From NCBI GenBank assembly GCA_023299965.1, contig JALZVN010000114.1, forward strand, positions 1 through 13,511: a stretch of DNA of 13,511 bases, written 5' to 3'. Every line of letters starts with the position of its first letter. Position 1 is the stretch's first letter. This document shows, one piece after another, positions 7,655-13,511 of this stretch. This DNA comes from Saprospiraceae bacterium. GTDB taxonomy: Bacteria; Bacteroidota; Bacteroidia; Chitinophagales; Saprospiraceae. Made by a program: the position numbers and the translations under genes. The notes below the pieces were generated by a model. It did no database searches and had not been told where the DNA came from. It saw nothing but the letters and a program-made list of their open reading frames with translations.

Positions 7655-7705
7655 GCAAAGGGTAAGGCGATTGACTGATGCGAAGCAATATTGGTCTAGA
7701 AGACT
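7655..7705 (+). repeat. Dispersed intergenic repeat, copy A
   Basis: The segment 7673-7699 matches 11123-11149 at 24 of 27 positions, sharing the core TGATGCGAAGCAAT, in the same orientation. Looser similarity (CACC..GCAA) extends about 20 nt upstream. The segment ends in a small stem: GGTCT (7693-7697), loop AGA, then AGACT (7701-7705). The second copy has a longer stem at the same place. This is a non-coding repeat of unknown class. Confidence 0.6.
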
Positions 7706-8034
7706 TAAATATAAGGAATGAACCGACCAGTCCCGTACGCGCGCTGCGGGAGCCAAATTTGGCGATCAGTGGCAGAGCCTTTCCTTCAAAGAGTGAAATT
7801 CACTAAGCCATTAAAAGTACATCATATGTCAACGCGGTCATTTTTCTGGCGTATTTTCAGCACTTTTCGCAAAGGATATAGATGACTGGGTCTCACTCAT
7901 TGCTAGGTTGTGACGCCCTCCGACGCGAGTGAGGTCGGGAGAGTCCTTCAGCACTAAGGTTGATTGTATTGATATTTTATATTATTGTACAATACGCGGA
8001 TAGTCAATTTAAATGCTTCTACTTACAAAAATAG

Positions 8035-8514
8035 CTACACTACTTTATCGGCACAAGATGAAGAAGCAAAGGCATCAGGTTTGGCCTTGAACTCAAATCC
8101 CATTCCCAGTATGTATCCCATGGCTTCCTTCAAAGCAGTATTTGACTTGAAGTGTGGGTCAGTATTGATGTCTGCATGCACTTCTAGAGCGACATCATAC
8201 TCATCAAATAAATCACATAATGCGTAAGCTACTTCTACTGATTTGGCTACCTCTGAGATCATGCGTTCTCTCAGACTCATTTTGCGTTTTGCAGAAAAAT
8301 TATGGATGAACATAAAGCCTCCCTTTTTTTCTCTTAAAAACACAATAACAGTGGCATATTCAACAACTTCACTTCTGACTTGTGAGTCTGTGCCGATGCA
8401 TACTTTGAGTTTATGCCCTAATTCGTGCTGTTCTTTGATGGTCTTTTCAACAGCTTCTTTGAGAGGAAGCTCTATTTTTTGACCATTTAGTCTGCGCCAT
8501 TTTAATTCCGTCAT
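8035..8514 (-). CDS. YkuK/DUF458-family RNase H-like protein
   Basis: A 159-residue soluble protein matching the YkuK (DUF458) family, predicted to have an RNase H-like fold and possibly nuclease activity; no substrate is established. Recognisable segments are CIGTDSQ (39-45) with D43 on the first strand, the SEVAKSVEVA helix with E88, EVHADIN (111-117) with D115, the GYILGMGFEFKAKPDAFASSSCADK block (133-157) with D147, and the family-typical ASS-x-A-D/N ending. The spaced acidic residues are consistent with a two-metal RNase H site; which are catalytic is inference. Length is normal for the family. The start at 8514 gives MTELKWRRLNG and no better upstream start is evident. It stands alone, divergent from the lipoprotein gene at 8776, with 0.9 kb of non-coding DNA behind its stop. 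No terminator is obvious after it. Confidence 0.85.
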   Translation of the reverse strand: MTELKWRRLNGQKIELPLKEAVEKTIKEQHELGHKLKVCIGTDSQVRSEVVEYATVIVFLREKKGGFMFIHNFSAKRKMSLRERMISEVAKSVEVAYALCDLFDEYDVALEVHADINTDPHFKSNTALKEAMGYILGMGFEFKAKPDAFASSSCADKVV

Positions 8515-8775
8515 AATATAATATTTAGTGATTGCACAATTGCCTAATAATATATCTATTTTAGTGCGTTATGCAATATACTAAACGGTTTGGATGTAGC
8601 AATCGTTCCTGACGTTAATTGACAAAAAAGGCTTTTCCTTACATATATGGTCAGAATTATAGGCAAAAGACTCAAGTTTTGGATTATAGTATAATTAGAA
8701 GCTACATAGTAGTAAATTTGGTTTCACAAGTAGTAAATTTGGTTTCACAGCTTACATATAGATAGAACAATACAA
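8515..8775. promoter_or_regulatory. Divergent intergenic region of the DUF458 gene and the thioredoxin-domain lipoprotein gene
   Basis: A 261-bp AT-rich spacer that must contain promoters in both directions. On the + side it has the 13-bp palindrome ATTATAGTATAAT (8683-8695), then the tandem 21-bp repeat at 8708-8749, then 26 nt to the ATG at 8776. I could not identify a convincing minus-strand promoter for the DUF458 gene. Confidence 0.5.
8708..8749 (+). repeat. Perfect tandem duplication of a 21-bp unit carrying a TAnnTTTG element
   Basis: Two identical, abutting 21-bp copies (8708-8728 and 8729-8749). Each starts AGTAGTAAATTTGG and ends TTTCACA. Each contains TAAATTTG (8713-8720 and 8734-8741), an exact match to the Bacteroidota -7 promoter consensus TAnnTTTG. 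The second copy would start transcription about 27 nt before the ATG at 8776, a sensible leader length. Neither copy has a well-placed -33 TTTG, since the TTTG of copy one is only 13 nt before the element of copy two. Promoter function is therefore plausible but not certain. Confidence 0.7.
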
Positions 8776-10899
8776 ATGAACTTACTACAACGAGTCGCAA
8801 TCTTAGGGATTGCATTACTTTCCATCGCCGGTTGTACTACATCTACCACACAATCAGCACATCTAGCAGAAGGGACCAATCACTTAGCCAATGAGAGCAG
8901 CCCTTATCTTTTGCAGCACGCCAAAAATCCTGTAGATTGGTACCCTTGGTCAGAAGAAGCCTTAGCTAAGGCCAAAGCTGAAAATAAGCTGCTCGTTGTC
9001 AGTATTGGCTATGCAGCCTGCCATTGGTGTCACGTGATGGAGCATGAGTCGTTTGAAGATACCACTGTGGCTAGAATAATGAATGAACACTTCGTAAGTA
9101 TAAAGGTAGATAGAGAAGAACGACCTGATGTAGATGATGTCTATATGACGGCTTGCCAATTGGCTTCCGGTCAAGGGTGCGGCTGGCCACTAAATGCTTT
9201 CGCAATGCCTGATGGTAGACCTGTGTGGGCGGGTACTTATTTTCCAAAAGATGAATGGACCAAAGTGCTAGAACATTTCATAGATCTAAAAGAAAAGGAT
9301 AACGCTAAACTCGAAGAGTACGCTACTCAATTAACGGAAGGGATTCAAAGTAGAGAAAAAATTGAAATCAATACCAATAAGTACACTTACGAAGCTGCTA
9401 CTTTGGCAAAAGTGACCAAGACCTTCTTGACCAATATAGATTTTAGAGAAGGAGGTCGAAAAGGATCACCTAAATTTCCTATGCCGAATAACTATGAATT
9501 CCTTTTAAGGGAGGCTGTTTTGAGTAAGGATGCAAAAGCATTAGAAGCGGTGACCGTAACTTTAGACAAAATGGCTATGGGGGGCATTTATGATCAGTTG
9601 GGTGGTGGCTTTGCAAGGTATTCGGTAGATGGAATATGGAAGGTACCGCACTTTGAAAAAATGCTATACGATAACAGTCAACTTGTTAGTTTGTATAGCA
9701 AAGCCTATCAAGTAACACAAAAGCCGCTGTACAAAGAAGTGGTTGAGCAGACATTAGAGTTTATCGAAAGAGAATTGAGCTCTCCAGAAGGAGGCTTCTA
9801 CAGTTCGCTTGATGCAGATAGTGAAGGAGAAGAAGGCAAGTTTTATGTTTGGACTCAAGAAGAACTGCATGGCATCATAAAGGACGAAAAAGACCAGGAG
9901 ATATTTGATACCTTTTATGAAATCAAAAAGAATGGAAACTGGGAACATGAAAAAAATATTTTGATCATCAAAAAGTCACTTGCTGATGTCGCTAAAAAAG
10001 TAAAGGTCTCAGAAGAAGAGATCCTTGCATCGCTCGCAAAGTCGGAAAAGGCATTGATGAAAGCCCGCGATAAGAGGGTGAGACCTGGTCTCGATGATAA
10101 AGTGTTGACCTCTTGGAACGCCTTGATGTTGAACGGGTATATAGATGCTTACCGTGCCTTTGGAAATAAAACTTACCTAGATCGTGCCTTGAAGAATGCA
10201 AATTTCCTAAGCGCTAAGATGTTGCAGCATGAGTACAGGTTGAATAGAAACTATAAAAGTGGCAATTCTGTGATCAACGCCTTTTTAGATGATTATGCTT
10301 TATTGATTGACGCTTTTACCAATATGTATCAGATTACTTTCGATGAAGCTTGGTTGGATAAAGCAAGCGGTATGACAAAGTATACTTTAAGTCATTTCAA
10401 AGATGCCGAATCTGGTATGATGAATTACACTTCGGACCTTGACCCAGATCTAGTGGCTAAGAAAATGGAATTGGCGGATAACGTTATCCCTGGCTCAAAT
10501 AGTAGTTTTGCGAGAGCTATTTATAAGTTGGGTATTTTCACCTACAACAAAGACTGGGTAGATGTTGCTGAACAAATGATGCGTAATATGGTCGATGAAG
10601 TCACGACTACTGACATGCCTAATTTTTATTCTAACTGGTGTTTATTATTTAGTGAATTGTATCAAAGACCGTATGAGGTAGCAATAGTTGGTAATGACTA
10701 TGCAGATAAACTAAAGATGTTACAAGGTCGTTATTTGCCGCATGCGTTATATTTAGGAGGTAAGGACGAAGGAGGCTTAGAGTTGCTAAGGGGTAAGCTC
10801 CAAGAAGATGAAACCATGATCTATGTGTGTCAAAATAGAGTATGTAAACTACCCGTCACAGAGGTAGATAAGGCATTTGATTTGATAGTTAATAAGTAG
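8776..10899 (+). CDS. Thioredoxin-domain lipoprotein of the DUF255 / SPATA20 (YyaL) family
   Basis: A 707-residue protein beginning with a lipoprotein signal peptide (lipobox SIAGC, C20), so it is probably anchored in the cell envelope. The thioredoxin-like domain (about 34-190) opens with NHLANESSPYLLQHAKNPVDWYPW and carries the redox motif C82-H-W-C85, then VDREERPDVD and the CGWPLN..PDGRP..GTYFP segment. The remainder is a helical (alpha/alpha) toroid-like domain resembling N-acylglucosamine 2-epimerases and glycosidases, with GG(I)YDQLGGGFARYSVD..WKVPHFEKMLYDN and SLDADSEGEEGKFYVWT, all family hallmarks. The biochemical role of the family is not settled; a redox or sugar-related activity is usually suggested. 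Length is normal for the family and the gene looks intact. Many homologues lack a signal peptide, so the envelope location is a notable variant. It is preceded by a tandem promoter-like repeat and appears monocistronic. Confidence 0.9.
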   Translation: MNLLQRVAILGIALLSIAGCTTSTTQSAHLAEGTNHLANESSPYLLQHAKNPVDWYPWSEEALAKAKAENKLLVVSIGYAACHWCHVMEHESFEDTTVARIMNEHFVSIKVDREERPDVDDVYMTACQLASGQGCGWPLNAFAMPDGRPVWAGTYFPKDEWTKVLEHFIDLKEKDNAKLEEYATQLTEGIQSREKIEINTNKYTYEAATLAKVTKTFLTNIDFREGGRKGSPKFPMPNNYEFLLREAVLSKDAKALEAVTVTLDKMAMGGIYDQLGGGFARYSVDGIWKVPHFEKMLYDNSQLVSLYSKAYQVTQKPLYKEVVEQTLEFIERELSSPEGGFYSSLDADSEGEEGKFYVWTQEELHGIIKDEKDQEIFDTFYEIKKNGNWEHEKNILIIKKSLADVAKKVKVSEEEILASLAKSEKALMKARDKRVRPGLDDKVLTSWNALMLNGYIDAYRAFGNKTYLDRALKNANFLSAKMLQHEYRLNRNYKSGNSVINAFLDDYALLIDAFTNMYQITFDEAWLDKASGMTKYTLSHFKDAESGMMNYTSDLDPDLVAKKMELADNVIPGSNSSFARAIYKLGIFTYNKDWVDVAEQMMRNMVDEVTTTDMPNFYSNWCLLFSELYQRPYEVAIVGNDYADKLKMLQGRYLPHALYLGGKDEGGLELLRGKLQEDETMIYVCQNRVCKLPVTEVDKAFDLIVNK

Positions 10900-10921
10900 A
10901 ATTGGGTATTGAAGGATTTGT

Positions 10922-11020
10922 TTGAGTACTCTTAATCAAATTATTGATGTCTTAATAGAAAATATCACACCTGCTGTTATCGGAGTATATGCTATGATTG
11001 GTTCTTTTATTTTTGAGTGA
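10922..11020 (+). CDS. Possible micro-ORF or gene fragment (32 aa, TTG start)
   Basis: From a TTG at 10922 the frame reads STLNQIIDVLIEN then ITPAVIGVYAMIGSFIFE and stops at TGA 11018-11020. The composition is protein-like: an amphipathic start, then a hydrophobic run of about 17 residues that could span a membrane. GAAGGA at 10911-10916 is placed like a ribosome binding site. The stop coincides with the onset of the structured island, so this could be the remnant of a longer gene cut by that sequence. The non-ATG start and short length keep confidence low; it may be chance. Confidence 0.22.
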   Translation: MSTLNQIIDVLIENITPAVIGVYAMIGSFIFE

Positions 11021-11037
11021 AGGATCGATAGGGCACC

Positions 11038-11059
11038 GATACCGATAGCCATCGGTATC
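11038..11059. repeat. Perfect 9-bp stem-loop in the intergenic island
   Basis: GATACCGAT (11038-11046) pairs exactly with ATCGGTATC (11051-11059) across the loop AGCC. The surrounding sequence repeats CGATA motifs. No T-run follows. Confidence 0.6.
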
Positions 11060-11094
11060 AGGGGGTACCGATGAAGTGAAACGGAATCGGGACG

Positions 11095-11160
11095 GGCACC
11101 CCGCAAGAGCCTGACCCTGAGCGAGTGATGCGAAGCAATTTTGGTCCAGTGGACCAAAAT
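11095..11160 (+). repeat. Dispersed intergenic repeat, copy B, ending in a 10-bp perfect stem-loop
   Basis: 11123-11149 matches 7673-7699 at 24 of 27 positions. It runs into a perfect hairpin: ATTTTGGTCC (11138-11147), loop AGT, then GGACCAAAAT (11151-11160). The hairpin lies between convergent genes and could contribute to transcription termination in either direction because its outer stem is A/T-rich, but no extended U-tract follows. Confidence 0.62.
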
Positions 11161-11170
11161 AATGAGGGAA

Positions 11171-11190
11171 CTACAGCAAACTTGCTGTAG
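11171..11190. repeat. 8-bp perfect stem-loop
   Basis: CTACAGCA (11171-11178) pairs with TGCTGTAG (11183-11190) around AACT. It is followed by CTTT only, a weak terminator tail on the + strand. It is the third hairpin in about 150 bp between convergent genes, so it may be the terminator of the lipoprotein gene. Confidence 0.5.
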
Positions 11191-11286
11191 CTTTCCAAAG
11201 GGGGCACTCCCAAATTATCAAAATATCATTTGAAATATGACTTTATGATGGAAGGTAAAAGCATTACATGAAGGAGAAAACTTCTG

Positions 11287-11820
11287 CTAAGATTTTATTA
11301 GCTTTTTTATCAGGTCAGTCAGCACACTGGTAGTGTTTTCATCGAGCTGGCCATCTGTCATCACATTGCCGATATTGGAAATAGGTAAAGGGCAAGGAAT
11401 CACTTTGCATCCGATATGGTGCATAATGCTCGTAAGATGGTCTAGACCTCGTAGATTGCCTGCTCTTCCACTCGCTACACCTACCAGTGCTGTACTTTTG
11501 CTTCCAAAACATTCCTTGATGCGGTGAACGGATATAGCGTCTATAAAGAGCTTGAGATACCCAGGAATACTGCCATTGTACTCAGGGGATACAATCACAA
11601 AATGATTGGCGGGGATGAGGGATGCGTCTTGCAGCTCCTTTAGCCAAGTAGGCAGATTGTCGCCACTGTATTGCTCATTGTTGATGAAATCTGTAGAAAG
11701 ATCAGCTAGATCGATAAGTGAGGTAGATATCCCCATTTTCTCAACAATTGCTTGCGCATTTTGAGCGACTTCCTTGGTTTTGCTGCCTTTTCTATTAGTT
11801 CCACTGATGATAGTGAGCAT
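11287..11820 (-). CDS. NADPH-dependent FMN reductase family flavoprotein
   Basis: A 177-residue flavodoxin-fold oxidoreductase of the NADPH-dependent FMN reductase family (the family of azoreductases, chromate and quinone reductases). Visible motifs are the FMN phosphate loop SGTNRKGSKT (6-15), SPEYNGSIPGYLKLFID (78-94), which contacts the flavin ring, and GVASGRAGNLRG (114-125). It is expected to be cytosolic, to use NAD(P)H and bound FMN, and to reduce flavin, quinones or similar acceptors; the physiological substrate cannot be told. Length is normal for the family. The start at 11820 gives MLTIISGTNR, the usual N-terminus. It is divergent from the UPF0173 gene across 135 bp and convergent with the lipoprotein gene. 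No regulator gene is adjacent. Confidence 0.9.
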   Translation of the reverse strand: MLTIISGTNRKGSKTKEVAQNAQAIVEKMGISTSLIDLADLSTDFINNEQYSGDNLPTWLKELQDASLIPANHFVIVSPEYNGSIPGYLKLFIDAISVHRIKECFGSKSTALVGVASGRAGNLRGLDHLTSIMHHIGCKVIPCPLPISNIGNVMTDGQLDENTTSVLTDLIKKLIKS

Positions 11821-11955
11821 ATACGATTTTGATTAGTTAAGTGAAATTAAGATTAACAATGTTATTAACTCATTATTAGTAAAGAGGTTTTCGAAATCGA
11901 TGCTTATATTTAGATTGGCTTTTGTATTTTCGCAACGCAAACCAATTAATAGAAG

Positions 11956-12639
11956 ATGAAAGTAAAGTATACAGGACAAGCTGGGTTTATAGTGGAGTTT
12001 GGCGGTAAGACATTGGTCATTGATCCATTCATTTCTGCTAACCCGAATATGAGCGAAAAGCTTAAAGTAGAGGATATTAAGTGTGATTATGTATTGTTGA
12101 CGCATGGTCATCAGGATCATGTCTTGGATGCAGAGCAAATCGCAAAACAGAATAAAGCGAAGATTATCTCTAACTACGAGATTGTGTCTTACTACGGGCA
12201 GAAAGGTATAGAAGGGCATCCGATGAACCATGGAGGAGAATGGAAATTTGACTTCGGTACCGTAAAGTTTGTCAATGCGGTGCATTCATCTGTACTGCCA
12301 GATGGTACTTATGCAGGAAATTCAGGTGGATTTGTCATCTATAATGATGAAAAATGTTTTTATCACGCAGGCGATACTGCCTTGACAATGGATATGAAGC
12401 TGATCCCGATGACTTGCCCAAAATTGGACTTTGCGATCTTGCCAATTGGGGATAATTTTACCATGGGATATAAGGATGCTGTAATTGCTGCAGAATTTAT
12501 CGAGTGTGATAAGATAATTGGCTGCCATTTTGATACCTTTGATGCTATTACTATTGATCACGAGGATGCCAAAGAGACCTTTTCAAAAAGACAGAAAGAA
12601 CTCATATTAATGGGATTAGGTCAAGAAATCGAAATGTAA
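11956..12639 (+). CDS. UPF0173-family metal-dependent hydrolase (metallo-beta-lactamase fold)
   Basis: A 227-residue MBL-fold protein. It has the metal-binding motif THGHQDH (H50, H52, D54, H55), H110 (AVHSSV), D140 within YHAGDTAL and H191 (GCHFDTFD). Together these make a complete dinuclear metal site. The N-terminus MKVKYTGQAGFIVEFGGKTLVIDPF is typical of the UPF0173 (YtkL-like) group, whose substrate is unknown. Length is normal. Its stop is followed after only 3 nt by the parA start, so the two are very probably co-transcribed and may be translationally coupled. A TATTTTCG (one mismatch from TAnnTTTG) lies at 11925-11932, 23 nt before the ATG, but no good -33 element is present. The divergent neighbour is the FMN reductase. 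The link to chromosome partitioning is positional only. Confidence 0.92.
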   Translation: MKVKYTGQAGFIVEFGGKTLVIDPFISANPNMSEKLKVEDIKCDYVLLTHGHQDHVLDAEQIAKQNKAKIISNYEIVSYYGQKGIEGHPMNHGGEWKFDFGTVKFVNAVHSSVLPDGTYAGNSGGFVIYNDEKCFYHAGDTALTMDMKLIPMTCPKLDFAILPIGDNFTMGYKDAVIAAEFIECDKIIGCHFDTFDAITIDHEDAKETFSKRQKELILMGLGQEIEM

Positions 12640-12642
12640 TTC

Positions 12643-13455
12643 ATGGGTAAGATTATTGCTATAGCCAATCAAAAAGGTGGAGTAGGGAAGACAACTACTG
12701 CTATCAATCTAGCAGCTTGTCTGGGTATCCTAGAGAAGACTGTATTGTTAGTGGACTCTGATCCACAAGCCAATGCTTCGTCAGGCATAGGCGTGATGGA
12801 AGGCACGTATGAACAGAGCATCTATGACTGCTTTGTGAATGATGTCGATATCAAAAAGGCCATCGTCAAGTCAACTACTCCAAATGTTGATGTACTGCCT
12901 TCTCATATAGATCTAGTGGGTGCAGAATTGGAGTTAGTTAGTAAATTCAAGAGGGAGTTCATACTTCGTGATATCCTATCTACGGTAAAGGACGAATATG
13001 ATTTTATAATCATTGATTGCTTGCCTTCTTTAGGGCTGATTACGATCAATGCGCTCACTGCAGCGGATAGTGTTTTGATACCTATCCAGTGTGAGATATT
13101 TGCTTTAGAAGGACTAAACAAGCTTCAAAACACAGTAGATCTAGTCAAAAATCAACTCAACCAAAATCTTGAGATAGAAGGAATCTTATTGTCGATGTAC
13201 GATAAGCGTCTTCGCTTAGCGAATGTGGTCGTTGATGAAATCAACAGTCATGCTAACAACTACGTTTTCAAAACTATAATCGGAAGAAATTCTAAGTTAG
13301 GAGAAGCGCCAAGTATGCATGTACCAGTGGCATTGTATGATGTAAATAGTAAAGGAACACGCAATTTCTTTGCTCTGGCTAAAGAGTTTTTAGAAAAGCA
13401 AAACATGCCAGTGGCAGATGCACCTAATAGAGTAGAAGGTTCTGAGCGTACTTAA
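12643..13455 (+). CDS. parA: ParA/Soj-type chromosome-partitioning ATPase
   Basis: Deviant Walker-type ATPase that binds DNA non-specifically in its ATP form and works with ParB-parS to segregate origins. In 270 residues it shows the deviant Walker A motif QKGGVGKTT (10-18), the A' motif VDSDPQANAS and the Walker B region FIIIDCLPSLG with D125. ParA proteins more often have DCPPSLG; here Pro is Leu. It also has GEAPSMHVPVALYDVNSKG near the C-terminus. There is no N-terminal helix-turn-helix, which marks it as the chromosomal (Soj-like) type rather than a P1-plasmid type. The C-terminal tail ADAPNRVEGSERT is short and polar. It follows the UPF0173 gene by 3 nt. parB is expected next, beyond the window edge; only 56 bp are seen, and these contain a strong hairpin. 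Confidence 0.95.
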   Translation: MGKIIAIANQKGGVGKTTTAINLAACLGILEKTVLLVDSDPQANASSGIGVMEGTYEQSIYDCFVNDVDIKKAIVKSTTPNVDVLPSHIDLVGAELELVSKFKREFILRDILSTVKDEYDFIIIDCLPSLGLITINALTAADSVLIPIQCEIFALEGLNKLQNTVDLVKNQLNQNLEIEGILLSMYDKRLRLANVVVDEINSHANNYVFKTIIGRNSKLGEAPSMHVPVALYDVNSKGTRNFFALAKEFLEKQNMPVADAPNRVEGSERT

Positions 13456-13470
13456 ATAGCAAAGTTGGCT

Positions 13471-13496
13471 CCTTGCAAATAGCTCTATTTGCAAGG
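13471..13496. promoter_or_regulatory. 11-bp perfect stem-loop immediately downstream of parA
   Basis: CCTTGCAAATA (13471-13481) pairs perfectly with TATTTGCAAGG (13486-13496) around the 4-nt loop GCTC, starting 16 nt after the parA stop codon. It is followed by TATAGTTGTG, not a U-tract, so it is not a standard intrinsic terminator. It could be an RNA processing or stability element between parA and the next gene, or a DNA-binding palindrome. It does not resemble the parS consensus (TGTTTCACGTGAAACA). Confidence 0.6.
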
Positions 13497-13511
13497 TATA
13501 GTTGTGAAAAG

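Larger units (their letters stand above)
7137..8034. other. About 0.9-kb gene-free region with inverted repeats and a dispersed repeat copy
   Basis: No reading frame here looks like a real gene. Base composition is uneven: AT-rich at the ends, with GC-richer patches near 7620-7770 and 7890-7945. It contains the RDD leader repeat, a 10-bp inverted repeat at 7525-7565, a copy of a dispersed intergenic repeat around 7655-7705, a 12-bp palindrome GCCAAATTTGGC at 7752-7763, and CTCACTC/GAGTGAG arms at 7892-7898 and 7927-7933. Both flanking genes lie on the minus strand, so the promoter of the RDD gene should be near its left end. The rest may be decayed repeat sequence or an untranslated RNA. Confidence 0.55.
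10900..11286. other. 387-bp intergenic region with a structured GC-richer island
   Basis: Lies between the convergent lipoprotein and FMN reductase genes. It begins with a possible 32-codon micro-ORF (10922-11020). This is followed by an island at about 11021-11190 with three stem-loops and one copy of the dispersed repeat. About 95 nt of ordinary AT-rich sequence follows, up to the FMN reductase stop. No longer gene is evident on either strand. Confidence 0.55.

Noticed and set aside
7517..7756. 79-codon open frame on the minus strand
   Set aside because: It overlaps the inverted repeat and repeat copy A, its residue composition (many Arg, Ser, Leu) is not protein-like, and no domain is recognisable. 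It is better explained as non-coding repeat DNA.
7885..7945. tRNA or other known structured RNA in the GC-rich patch
   Set aside because: CTCACTC/GAGTGAG arms can pair, but no cloverleaf, anticodon loop or T-loop motif can be drawn.
8708..8749. CRISPR-like repeat
   Set aside because: Two repeats directly abut with no spacer, and no cas gene is present.
10936..11157. 73-codon open frame on the minus strand
   Set aside because: It runs through the stem-loop island and its similarity to the 7517-7756 frame comes only from the shared DNA repeat.

Overview
The window is a stretch of a Bacteroidota chromosome. The organism call rests on the protein families and their flavour (a TPR-containing hybrid histidine kinase with an N-terminal signal peptide, a Bacteroidota-type short DapB, a DtxR/MntR-like regulator with an SH3-like tail), on moderate-to-low GC, on weak or absent Shine-Dalgarno sequences, and on several matches to the Bacteroidota promoter element TAnnTTTG. 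A marine or soil Cytophagales-like member is plausible, but the genus cannot be read from this sequence.

Layout. Positions 3-368 (+) hold the C-terminal part of a metal-dependent DtxR/MntR-type repressor, cut by the window edge. It converges on DnaG primase (419-2410, -). An 827-bp gene-free stretch follows, containing an orphan intrinsic terminator and a small cluster of TTTAGC half-sites. A hybrid histidine kinase (3238-5820, +) with periplasmic TPR repeats and a fused receiver converges on dapB (5897-6616, -); a bidirectional terminator lies between them. An RDD-family membrane protein (6678-7136, -) lies upstream of dapB. A gene-free stretch of about 900 bp (7137-8034) carries inverted repeats and a partial copy of a dispersed intergenic repeat. 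A YkuK/DUF458 RNase H-like protein (8035-8514, -) is divergent from a DUF255/SPATA20-type thioredoxin-domain lipoprotein (8776-10899, +), whose upstream region has a perfect tandem 21-bp repeat that duplicates a -7-like element. A structured, GC-richer intergenic island (about 11021-11190) with three stem-loops follows. Then come an NADPH-dependent FMN reductase (11287-11820, -) and, divergently, a UPF0173 metallo-beta-lactamase-fold hydrolase (11956-12639, +) tightly coupled to a ParA-type chromosome-partition ATPase (12643-13455, +). An 11-bp-stem hairpin lies just after parA.

The genes are mostly housekeeping functions: replication priming, lysine/peptidoglycan precursor synthesis, chromosome segregation, redox and metal regulation. 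No mobile element with a transposase, CRISPR array, tRNA or rRNA was seen, and there is no clear multi-gene novel system. The points most worth following are non-canonical: a histidine kinase whose ATP-binding N and G2 boxes look eroded, a dispersed intergenic repeat whose two copies preserve a hairpin through a compensatory base change, a tandemly duplicated promoter-like unit, and structured non-coding segments.
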